From contig CAJXTP010000124.1 of NCBI GenBank assembly GCA_913061335.1, positions 1-8,575 on the forward strand: a stretch of DNA of 8,575 nt. The letters run 5' to 3'. Under the pieces are notes generated by a model. That model was not told the origin of the DNA. It did no database searches and saw nothing but the letters and a program-made list of their open reading frames with translations. Origin of the DNA: an uncultured Loktanella sp. GTDB lineage: Bacteria; Pseudomonadota; Alphaproteobacteria; Rhodobacterales; Rhodobacteraceae. A program made the translations under genes and the position numbers. This document shows, piece by piece, positions 1-6,489 of the stretch. Within the stretch, counting starts at the first letter, position 1, and each line of letters opens with the position of its first letter.

Positions 1-117
1 AACACTCTCTTATCAAATAACGCTATTTGGACCCATAAGCGCTGACGTCAGACAGGGCATTATTTTGCGCTGGTTCGTGCAATACAAAATGAGGAGCTGG
101 GATCTATTCGCCCTCAC
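1..117. other. Left edge; open upstream frame of the HEXXH gene
   Basis: No complete gene fits here. The frame of the HEXXH gene stays open upstream from position 118 to a TGA at 43-45. The 24 intervening codons (46-117) read like protein but contain no ATG, GTG or TTG. A purine-rich GAGGAG lies at 91-96; the only in-frame codon at suitable spacing is ATT at 106, a very rare start. The real 5' end may therefore begin at a rare codon, or may have been separated from upstream sequence by a frameshift around 40-70. No terminator or repeat is seen. Confidence 0.4.
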
Positions 118-879
118 TTGGCTGCGCTTGCAAGAAGTAGTCGAGAGCCTGATCTGGACATCGCTATCCGCATGTTTGGATTAGAGGGATTTGGCCGATC
201 TAAGCTGCGCGAAACCTCGCTGCAATTTGCTTCATCGTCACTGTCGACTACGCAAATGGGGACTGTACCGAAAGGCGCGCACTGCCGAATCCGGCTCACG
301 CTTTCAGATTCAATAAAACTAATTCAAACCAATGCACCAATTACTTGGCAGGCTTTGGCCAAAGTTACTACCGAAATTATCGCCGTTTATGGCAGACCGC
401 GCGGCATGATGACCTTTGATGGATGCAGCAGCCTGGAGCGATATGGCGCAATCTTGATAAATATGCGGAGACAGCGTACTGCGCTGACTATGGCCGAAAC
501 GCTGGTTCATGAGAGTGCACATTCGCTCTTATTCGCGCTTAGCTGCAACGACCATCGGGTATTGAACCCAACGTCAGAACGCTACGCGAGCCCACTTAGA
601 ATAGATCTGCGTCCACTGGACGGGATTTATCACGCCGTTTTTGTTTTGGCGCGAATGTACAGTTTTGTTGCCGAAATTGAGCGCAACCCTCGAGCAAAAA
701 ATGCGATGCGAATTGAAGCCCGTGAAGTAATGGAAGTGCGTCGGAAGAACTTTTTGGATGGATATGCGGTATTAATAGAAAATGCTCGATTCACTGAAAC
801 CGGGCGCCGCTTACTGGATGATTCACTTGCGCTTGTTGTGGGGTCTACCCGCGCAGCACAAGCTTCTAACGGCCTTTAA
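118..879 (+). CDS. HEXXH-motif putative peptide-modification protein (5' end uncertain)
   Basis: A protein of at least 253 aa with the metal-binding motif HESAH at residues 131-135 inside AETLVHESAHSLLFAL. It is followed by SPLRIDLRPLDGIYHAVFV (residues 158-176), whose His172 is a good candidate third ligand. This spacing and the R-x-D-x-R-P-L-x-G-x-x-H signature match my memory of the HEXXH-domain family found beside ribosomal-peptide maturases, some members of which have been described as iron/2-oxoglutarate peptide hydroxylases rather than proteases. There is no signal peptide or membrane segment, so it should be cytoplasmic. Its 3' end overlaps the convergent ATP-grasp gene by 14 nt. The TTG at 118 is only the first listed start: it has no ribosome binding site at normal spacing and the frame is open upstream. 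Family proteins are usually longer, so the N-terminus may be missing or frameshifted. The family call is fairly sure; the substrate is unknown. Confidence 0.75.
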   Translation: MAALARSSREPDLDIAIRMFGLEGFGRSKLRETSLQFASSSLSTTQMGTVPKGAHCRIRLTLSDSIKLIQTNAPITWQALAKVTTEIIAVYGRPRGMMTFDGCSSLERYGAILINMRRQRTALTMAETLVHESAHSLLFALSCNDHRVLNPTSERYASPLRIDLRPLDGIYHAVFVLARMYSFVAEIERNPRAKNAMRIEAREVMEVRRKNFLDGYAVLIENARFTETGRRLLDDSLALVVGSTRAAQASNGL

Positions 880-2788
880 GAAGTCTGATCAAATCGCTTA
901 CGGCCTCTGCATTGACCCATTCACTTGGATCAGTCGATCGATGAACATCAGAGTCGACATGTGTAACAGTGACATTGCCCTGAAAGGGCGGGCCTGAAAT
1001 AGTAAACTCTGTTGTCTGAACGACGACTACAAGTTCCGAGATGCTTGGGTCTCGCAATAGTGCTGTGCAGCGCGGGGAAAGACCCTTTCCAATGTCGAGT
1101 TGGTAAATAGCCCCGTCCGAACCGATAGTAGTATCGTGCGATGTCAACACCGCCTTGATACCCTTTGTGAGTATTTCGTCAAAATACTTGCGTCCTGCCT
1201 TCATCGCAGCCTTGCCACCCACAAAGCATATGACCAGTATTGTTCCGTGCGTCCCGTTAGGAAACATTGCCGCAAGATTGGCACGTGCTGTGTTTTCGCC
1301 AATTTGCGGTTGAAAGTTCAACTCGGTTATCGCGGCACCAGTCTCTTGCCATGGGCGCGAAGGGTCATTTGAAATAAAATCGATTCCAACGCTCTCTAGT
1401 CGAAACATCCTTGATACACGTTCTGCCAGCGCGATGTTCTCGGGGTGCACCCTATCCGTAATGATCTCATTGTGGCCCGCATACTGCGCAACGTTCGCTT
1501 TCCGCATAAACGCGAACACCCCAGTTCCAGGTATGTCATCTGGACCCAAATGCTGGTGTTTCAGACATGATAGCGCTTCGTCATCGAAGGGAATGGGCTT
1601 CGCTTGCAAATGCTTGGCTTTGCGCAGTTGGATATTGTTAAATCTGTCAACAAGTTCTCTAACCGATTTCATTCCATCACCCTCAACAGCGGCAGGATGA
1701 CGCGTAAAGCCAAAAACAAATCGCCCATGAAAGACGACAAGACGATGGCAATAACCACGGATTTGCCGCTGCACCATTATCAAAGAAGATAGCCTACTTG
1801 CTGCTGCATAAGCGTCACGCACGGACGTGTCATTTTGAAGGTCGACGAAAACCCCCTCGCTGCGATCAAGATCCGCAGGCTTAATTACTACGGGAAACCC
1901 GATTTTGTGAGCGGCCTGCAACGCTGTTTCGGCGTCGCGAACCAATATCATATCCGCCGTGGGTGCGCCCATATCCTGCAGGAAAACCTGAGTTTGATCC
2001 TTGCGATGAGAAATCCTGGCACCAAGCGCTGAATCACTATCCGTCGCACTTCTGGCGACAAGACGAGAATGGACGCCGGTGCCAAGCTGGAAGACTCCAG
2101 TCGAAAGATGCGAGAATGGAATGTCCCGGTCGAAAGCTTCTTTGAACAGCGGCCTAGTGGAAAGACCCCATTCAAAGACTTTCCGCATTGGCATAATAAA
2201 ATCTTTGCAAAGCGCGTCAGCAATAGGCTTAGGGTCTTCACGCAAGCCCTCCGGCTTTGTGAAGGTCCATGTGATACTCAAAGCATGAGCGTAGGCCGCG
2301 ACGACCTGTCCGCGCGGGACATGGTCGATCATTGGGATACGCAGGTGGAGCCTGACGCGTGACGGTTCGGCATCAGGCGTGCGCGCGTCAAGTATTACTT
2401 CAGGGGCAAACACCGGCACGCCACCCTCTTGAAGTAAATGGCGTGCTAAGCCGCAGGTACACCCCAATAGATCAAGTAGTTGGGAATCTAGTTGAACTTC
2501 ATCGAACGCGCGGACTAGAGGGCAGTCTTCGGGAGCCATCTCAAAGAGTTCGGACAGGCACGATTGTGCTGCCGTCATTTCAAACTGCGCCGGTCTGTCC
2601 AAGATCAGTTCCATCTCAACCGAAGGCTGTCTCATACCAAAAGCATATCCAGCACGCTGGGTTGAAATGCGGACGCTGGCGGAGTTAGAGGACAATTGAA
2701 ACGGCTCATGACTAGCGAAAAAAATTAGTCTGCCGCGTTTCAATGCGCGGCACAAGTGATTTAGCACCCAGTATTCAATTCCACCCAT
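866..2788 (-). CDS. Cyanophycin-synthetase-like ATP-grasp ligase with vestigial Mur-ligase stub
   Basis: About 640 aa from ATG 2788. Residues ~1-225 are a divergent N-terminal region. Residues 227-236 (HLSTGVFQLG) followed by a G-x-H-S-R stretch match the entry to the cyanophycin synthetase (CphA) ATP-grasp domain at ~260-520. That domain contains VVIKP with ATP-binding Lys303, RHPAAVEGDG, DRVHPEN, GIDFISND with Asp470, and ITELNFQP with Glu489/Asn491 as likely metal ligands. CphA continues into a Mur-ligase half opening with the P-loop GTNGKTTT; here the equivalent is ICFVGGKAAM (520-529), so the threonines are lost. About 110 residues still echo CphA (ISELVVVVQTTEF, then PPFQGNVTVTHVDSD), and the protein then ends. 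It probably forms one ATP-dependent amide bond, perhaps on a peptide or amino acid, and is not a true cyanophycin synthetase. The start is uncertain: TTG 2866, TTG 2827 and GTG 2797 are alternatives and none has a strong binding site. It is convergent with the HEXXH gene and divergent from the acyltransferase-like gene. Confidence 0.82.
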   Translation of the reverse strand: MGGIEYWVLNHLCRALKRGRLIFFASHEPFQLSSNSASVRISTQRAGYAFGMRQPSVEMELILDRPAQFEMTAAQSCLSELFEMAPEDCPLVRAFDEVQLDSQLLDLLGCTCGLARHLLQEGGVPVFAPEVILDARTPDAEPSRVRLHLRIPMIDHVPRGQVVAAYAHALSITWTFTKPEGLREDPKPIADALCKDFIMPMRKVFEWGLSTRPLFKEAFDRDIPFSHLSTGVFQLGTGVHSRLVARSATDSDSALGARISHRKDQTQVFLQDMGAPTADMILVRDAETALQAAHKIGFPVVIKPADLDRSEGVFVDLQNDTSVRDAYAAASRLSSLIMVQRQIRGYCHRLVVFHGRFVFGFTRHPAAVEGDGMKSVRELVDRFNNIQLRKAKHLQAKPIPFDDEALSCLKHQHLGPDDIPGTGVFAFMRKANVAQYAGHNEIITDRVHPENIALAERVSRMFRLESVGIDFISNDPSRPWQETGAAITELNFQPQIGENTARANLAAMFPNGTHGTILVICFVGGKAAMKAGRKYFDEILTKGIKAVLTSHDTTIGSDGAIYQLDIGKGLSPRCTALLRDPSISELVVVVQTTEFTISGPPFQGNVTVTHVDSDVHRSTDPSEWVNAEAVSDLIRLLKGR

Positions 2789-2869
2789 TGGAAACACTAT
2801 GCATGCAATGCTAAATCCTATATTCAAGACCTGCGGGCACGTAAGGTGAGAGAGACATAAAGACAAATA
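2789..2869. promoter_or_regulatory. Divergent intergenic region between ligase and acyltransferase-like genes
   Basis: About 80 bp separate the ATG at 2788 (minus) from the ATG at 2870 (plus), and promoters for both genes should lie here. I see no convincing -35/-10 pair. TATATT at 2819-2824 is the best -10-like word and a short TGCATGCA palindrome sits near 2800-2807. The purine run GTGAGAGAGA (about 2847-2856) lies too far from 2870 to be a good ribosome binding site. If the ligase really starts at TTG 2866 the spacer would be only 3 bp, which argues for a downstream ligase start. Confidence 0.35.
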
Positions 2870-3337
2870 ATGGATGAAGGCATGAGTAACGGTGCAACAA
2901 CAGAATCTCGTATAACGCAGCTGGCACGGAATCCTTATTCACTCGGGATAGTAGTGCGTTACCTCTCACGCATAGAGCCATTTTCGAAGTTTGAATTTGG
3001 CCCGTCTGTTTCTTCCTTGATGCACCAGATCAACGATGGGACTCATCTCATTGTCGAAACAAATGACAAACTGACCGGATACGTGGGCTGGGTCCGTACA
3101 TCGATCGATATTGCCGAAGGCTGGATGGATAACACCGGCCCGCTGAACAAGGTTGTCAGCGGAGAGGCGATTGTAGTCACAATTTTTCATGCTGAAGATA
3201 GCGCTATGATCATGCGCATGATCCGCGCGGCAAAACAGCTCGAGCCAGATACACCAGTATACTGGAAGCGTTTTTTCGATGGCGCCCGCCCCCCCACGCC
3301 GCGGTCGGTTAAGCTGAATCGGGATCGTCAGGCGTAA
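2870..3337 (+). CDS. Small HlyC/RTX-toxin acyltransferase-like (GNAT-related) protein
   Basis: A soluble protein of 155 aa with no signal peptide or membrane segment. Its size and the order NPYSLGIVVRYL, a central LTGYVGWVRTS strand, and VVSGEAIVVTIF followed by a C-terminal YWKRFF block, loosely follow HlyC/CyaC toxin-activating lysine acyltransferases (C/S-W-A block, W-x-S-G-D-x-x-W block, then a basic end). HlyC uses a His near the N-terminus and a central Asp. No His occurs in the N-terminal block (YLSRIEPFSKFEFG), and the Asp after SG is Glu, so a canonical toxin acyltransferase is unlikely. It may be a divergent acyltransferase acting on a peptide or small molecule, or an unrelated small GNAT-like protein. 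No RTX toxin gene lies in the window. ATG 2882 is an alternative start, though GAAGG there is only 1 nt away. The 3' end overlaps the convergent hydrolase by 29 nt. A run of seven C at 3289-3295 lies near the C-terminus. Confidence 0.45.
   Translation: MDEGMSNGATTESRITQLARNPYSLGIVVRYLSRIEPFSKFEFGPSVSSLMHQINDGTHLIVETNDKLTGYVGWVRTSIDIAEGWMDNTGPLNKVVSGEAIVVTIFHAEDSAMIMRMIRAAKQLEPDTPVYWKRFFDGARPPTPRSVKLNRDRQA
3208..3223. repeat. 16-bp perfect palindrome inside the acyltransferase-like gene
   Basis: GATCATGCGCATGATC equals its own reverse complement. It lies in coding sequence that reads M-I-M-R-M-I-R, so the symmetry may simply follow from the repeated Met-Ile codons. A 12-bp palindrome, CCAGTATACTGG, follows at 3254-3265. 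No function is assigned. Confidence 0.9.
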
Positions 3338-4196
3338 CACAACTCTCGATGAACGATGCAATATGCGCTAGATGATGTGGCCGTGATAAAGAGGGTGGGT
3401 GCGCCTCATGTTCACAAATATACGTAGTCAAATCCGAGAGTGCGGCGCGTGCAGCGATCTGGGCTTGTGCCTGAACCAAGTGGCTATCTGAACCAAGAAC
3501 AGCCAGCGTTTTGATTCCCATTTTCACCAGTGACTTTGACAAATCAAAGGGCGCTCGTCGTCCAATCATATTCGCAAGTGCAGGGTCGTAACGCATACGA
3601 TATTGGCCTTCGGATTTCATGATGGAGGCTGCGACCAATTCATCAAGCTGATCTGGCGGCAAATGAAGCAAATTCCGCGTTAACCCAAAATAGATACGGG
3701 CGCTCTGCAATGAACGAAACGACATCGACGCCTCGTCACGAAGAAAGTCTTCATAAGGATAGAATGATTCACTCCCCGACACGAGCGGTGCATCGACTAA
3801 AACGAGACCAACAACTCTAGCCCGGATATAAGGAGTGAGGGCGCCGATTAAGGCGCCGCCCCAAGACGTCCCCACCATAATTAGCTGCGTCGTCGCAAGT
3901 GCGATGGCTTCGGCCAGAACAAGTTGCAGCAGTCGGTTCGTATAGCGGGCACCGTCCCCTAGAAAAGCACTACTTCCGCGACCTGGCATATCGACAGCAA
4001 GCGTCGTGACACCACGGCTCTTGATCTCGGTTGCCAAAAAACCGAAGTCCTGAGCGTTTCCAGTAAAACTGTGCAAACAGAACGCTGTCGCAACGGGGGC
4101 TTCCACGGTCCATTGATGCACAGCGACGTCGATAACATAGTCACCGCTTAGAATTTTAAGCCAATGGGTCGTGTCCGGACGTCGATCAACGGTCAT
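3309..4196 (-). CDS. Alpha/beta hydrolase (Ser nucleophile), last gene of the operon
   Basis: 295 aa from ATG 4194-4196. A classical alpha/beta-hydrolase layout: oxyanion loop LHSFTGNAQDF at residues 41-51, VDMPGRGSS at 68-76, nucleophile elbow GTSWGG with Ser111, acid Asp237 in LGSDSHLV, and base His266 in EHEAHPPSL, followed by a final helix. This fits an esterase, thioesterase or C-C hydrolase; the substrate cannot be read from the sequence. There is no signal peptide, so it is cytoplasmic. An upstream in-frame start at 4241 exists but would overlap the sulfotransferase by 46 nt. The ATG at 4196 shares one base with the sulfotransferase stop (TGATG) and has AAAGG just upstream, indicating translational coupling. 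It could release or trim the cluster product. The 3' end overlaps the convergent acyltransferase-like gene by 29 nt. Confidence 0.85.
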   Translation of the reverse strand: MTVDRRPDTTHWLKILSGDYVIDVAVHQWTVEAPVATAFCLHSFTGNAQDFGFLATEIKSRGVTTLAVDMPGRGSSAFLGDGARYTNRLLQLVLAEAIALATTQLIMVGTSWGGALIGALTPYIRARVVGLVLVDAPLVSGSESFYPYEDFLRDEASMSFRSLQSARIYFGLTRNLLHLPPDQLDELVAASIMKSEGQYRMRYDPALANMIGRRAPFDLSKSLVKMGIKTLAVLGSDSHLVQAQAQIAARAALSDLTTYICEHEAHPPSLSRPHHLAHIASFIESCVTPDDPDSA

Positions 4197-5242
4197 CAAG
4201 TGCCTTTCAAATCGGCGAGTAATTTGGAGCCGGGTCGACACGCATCCCGTAGCTCCATCCTATCCATCTCGGACAAATGAGTAACAGCGTCACGAGGAGG
4301 CGCAATCAATTTCTTAGATTTTTCAACCCATTCCGGCCACGGGGAAACCCCTAACTGCACAGACAACAAGCGCAGGAAACGTTCCGGCTCTTTACACAGC
4401 TCCTTATAGTCAAACCAAGGTAGGGTTTGCGAAAGCAAGGGTGCGCCAAGTCTAATGGCGTTCGACCAGAGTTCCCCATAGACGCGCAAAGGCAAGTCTA
4501 GACGCTCGAAATGCACAGCAGTAATGTTTTCGGGTAAGTTGTCGATCAATTGCTGATGAAGCTGTGCGACGCCCGCCCGTTCGCGACTCTGGTAGGGGTC
4601 ATAGCCAAGTTGTGACTGCATGACCATTCGCAACATAAAGTGCTTAAAAAAGTTATGATTACGCATTGAAAGGGCTGTTTCGGTTCCATCGCGCAAAAGG
4701 ACGATTGGTCGGGCGTGGGGTAGCAAGTCTCTAATACGCGCATGAAGGGCGAGAGTTCCGCCGGACCTCTCTACTATGACCTTGCCTGTACAGCAGTGTT
4801 GCAGTGCTTGAAGAACGGCATCCAAGTGCTGCCCAGCTGTCTGACCATTCTCAAGTAGCACATAATCCACAATATCATAAAACAGAGCATCTGGATCATT
4901 GGTAAGGCGCGGCAACATTGAATAAAGCGGGAAGGGTACAGGATCATTTTCAGTAAAACGCATGCCGTTTTGACTGAAGGGGTACCTGTTCTCTGGCAGT
5001 TTTATCCCAATGCGCACCAAAGTGGCGCGTGACGGATTGGCCGAGTGCAAAATGTGGCAAAAATCCGCGGCATTTATCTTTTGATCGCGGTGCTGCAAAC
5101 CTGCAGCCAACAAACCAAGTAAGAACTCTGAAATGTTTAGCACTTCTGGATGAAGGTCAAGGATATCACTCACCAGCGTTGAGCCGGATCTACCGGTTCC
5201 AAATATGACATAAAATGGCAGTTTCGGCGCTGTTCGTCTCAC
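4196..5242 (-). CDS. PAPS-dependent sulfotransferase family protein
   Basis: 348 aa. The 5'-phosphosulfate loop GTGRSGST is at residues 15-22, right after a YVIF strand. The 3'-phosphate-binding region PIVLLRDGTETALSMRNH follows, with Arg184 and Ser192 as the expected PAPS contacts. Later, FDYKELCKEPERFLRLL (267-283) resembles the conserved segment that leads to the C-terminal helices. Members transfer sulfate from PAPS to a hydroxyl or amine of a small molecule, lipid, sugar or peptide. With no signal peptide or transmembrane helix it should be cytoplasmic. The start is GTG 5242, two nt after the P450 stop; the P-loop begins only 15 residues in, which leaves little room for another start, and the binding site is weak, suggesting coupling to P450 translation. 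Placement directly after a P450 suggests sulfation of a hydroxyl the P450 makes (inference). Confidence 0.87.
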   Translation of the reverse strand: MRRTAPKLPFYVIFGTGRSGSTLVSDILDLHPEVLNISEFLLGLLAAGLQHRDQKINAADFCHILHSANPSRATLVRIGIKLPENRYPFSQNGMRFTENDPVPFPLYSMLPRLTNDPDALFYDIVDYVLLENGQTAGQHLDAVLQALQHCCTGKVIVERSGGTLALHARIRDLLPHARPIVLLRDGTETALSMRNHNFFKHFMLRMVMQSQLGYDPYQSRERAGVAQLHQQLIDNLPENITAVHFERLDLPLRVYGELWSNAIRLGAPLLSQTLPWFDYKELCKEPERFLRLLSVQLGVSPWPEWVEKSKKLIAPPRDAVTHLSEMDRMELRDACRPGSKLLADLKGT

Positions 5243-5244
5243 GG

Positions 5245-6489
5245 CTAAATCGCTTCAATTCTAACGCCGCCTAAGGATGCTGGTCGCATCGCCAAGGCAT
5301 ATTCATATCCTACGTCAGCTTCATCTGTGATAATGTGCCACTTGCGCAAGATGGCTGCCATGGCTGCCAGCATTTCCATTTCCGCGAGTCGTTTGCCGCC
5401 GCAAACGCGCGGACCGGACAGAAAGGGACGAAATGCCTTTGGCGCAGATTTGGAGTCTATGAACTCACTTCTGGTTGCATGAAACTGATTGGGGTCTGAC
5501 CATGCATCAGGATGTTTATGCAGTCCGACAATCGATAGAACGATCTGTTGACCTTCCTTGAATTTGCGGCCGTGCCCCTCGTAATCTGCAGTTAACTCAC
5601 GCACAACAAATGGAATAGGAGGTAGACAGCGCATCACTTCCGACATGAAGCTGCGAATGACAGGCATATCATTGGTGCCTGATAGGGCCTCTTCACGCAT
5701 ATGTTCTTGCAGCGCCTGATTCTGGCCGACCAGCCGAAGCGCCCAACACAGAGTTGCGACAGTTGTCTCTGTGCCTGCGAAGGCATTCTGCATCAAGTCG
5801 GTGACGGCCGGGTGCCATTCATCCAGCTGGCTGCCAGAAATAGCCTGCTGAATGAAGTCCCGGCTAAGTGAATCCGCCATGAAGATGTCACTGAATTGTG
5901 TGTCGAGCCAATTTGCGCGTTTGGCTAAGACATCAGGCTCTTTGACGCCCCTCCAGGAGAAGTATTGAAGCAATTTGGCATGTGTTCTGACTTGCGGGAA
6001 CAGACCGATGAATGCGTCAATACTGGGAGATATTCCAAGTGCTTGCATAAAGACGCGCAAGGCGGCCTTCCCTAGCAGCACTTCAATGTCATTGACGTTA
6101 TCTGGATCGAAAGCATCAACAGCGGTTTGGTAATGCGATGCAACCGAAGAGCGTTCGCTTGGTCTGCTGGCACTATTGTAAGCAGGCTGGGTTCGGTTTC
6201 TGAATGTCTCCCAGCGTGCGCCATTCAGGTTGAACCGGCTGTCTCCCAGTGCTGCAACCAAGGCAAAGTTCTTCTGAAACAGACTTGGATTACGCATCAT
6301 AAATTCAGCAAGTTCCGGCTCTTCCACAAGTGCGAGATTGCCAATATTCGGCGACCTACTTTTGACCGGAACGACCGTACGTTTCAGCAATTCCAAGATG
6401 ATCCGGTTGAGCGTCTTTCGTGCGTCGGACTCAATGCTCGGTTCATCAAATGGTTGCAATGCTGTCGGGTTATTAGTGGCCAGTACCAT
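5245..6489 (-). CDS. Cytochrome P450
   Basis: 414 aa, the usual size of a soluble bacterial class I P450. Visible hallmarks: C-helix WETFR (Trp93/Arg97, heme propionate), I-helix AFAGTETT (236-243) with the Thr pair for oxygen activation, K-helix ExxR (Glu284/Arg287), and heme loop FLSGPRVCGG (356-365) with the Cys363 thiolate ligand. No N-terminal membrane anchor. All essential residues are present, so it should be an active monooxygenase, probably a hydroxylase or epoxidase of the cluster product. No ferredoxin or reductase gene is present, so electrons must come from elsewhere. The ATG at 6489 overlaps the upstream hydrolase gene by 17 nt and the stop lies 2 nt before the sulfotransferase GTG, placing it mid-operon. 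The subfamily cannot be assigned from motifs alone. Confidence 0.95.
   Translation of the reverse strand: MVLATNNPTALQPFDEPSIESDARKTLNRIILELLKRTVVPVKSRSPNIGNLALVEEPELAEFMMRNPSLFQKNFALVAALGDSRFNLNGARWETFRNRTQPAYNSASRPSERSSVASHYQTAVDAFDPDNVNDIEVLLGKAALRVFMQALGISPSIDAFIGLFPQVRTHAKLLQYFSWRGVKEPDVLAKRANWLDTQFSDIFMADSLSRDFIQQAISGSQLDEWHPAVTDLMQNAFAGTETTVATLCWALRLVGQNQALQEHMREEALSGTNDMPVIRSFMSEVMRCLPPIPFVVRELTADYEGHGRKFKEGQQIVLSIVGLHKHPDAWSDPNQFHATRSEFIDSKSAPKAFRPFLSGPRVCGGKRLAEMEMLAAMAAILRKWHIITDEADVGYEYALAMRPASLGGVRIEAI

Noticed and set aside
977..989. Hairpin GCCCT-GAA-AGGGC as a terminator
   Set aside because: It lies inside the ligase coding sequence and is not followed by a T run on either strand.
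1100..2688. Several plus-strand frames (for example 1100-1372, 1434-1700, 2069-2362, 2359-2688)
   Set aside because: All lie opposite the ATP-grasp ligase, whose conserved motifs run through the same region.
866..2788. Annotation as genuine cyanophycin synthetase (cphA)
   Set aside because: The Mur-ligase P-loop is degenerate and most of the second ligase half is absent, so cyanophycin polymerisation is not supported.
2966..3361. 131-aa minus-strand open frame opposite the acyltransferase-like gene
   Set aside because: Composition is rich in Arg, His and Cys with no domain pattern. The plus-strand frame reads as a folded protein of known-looking layout.
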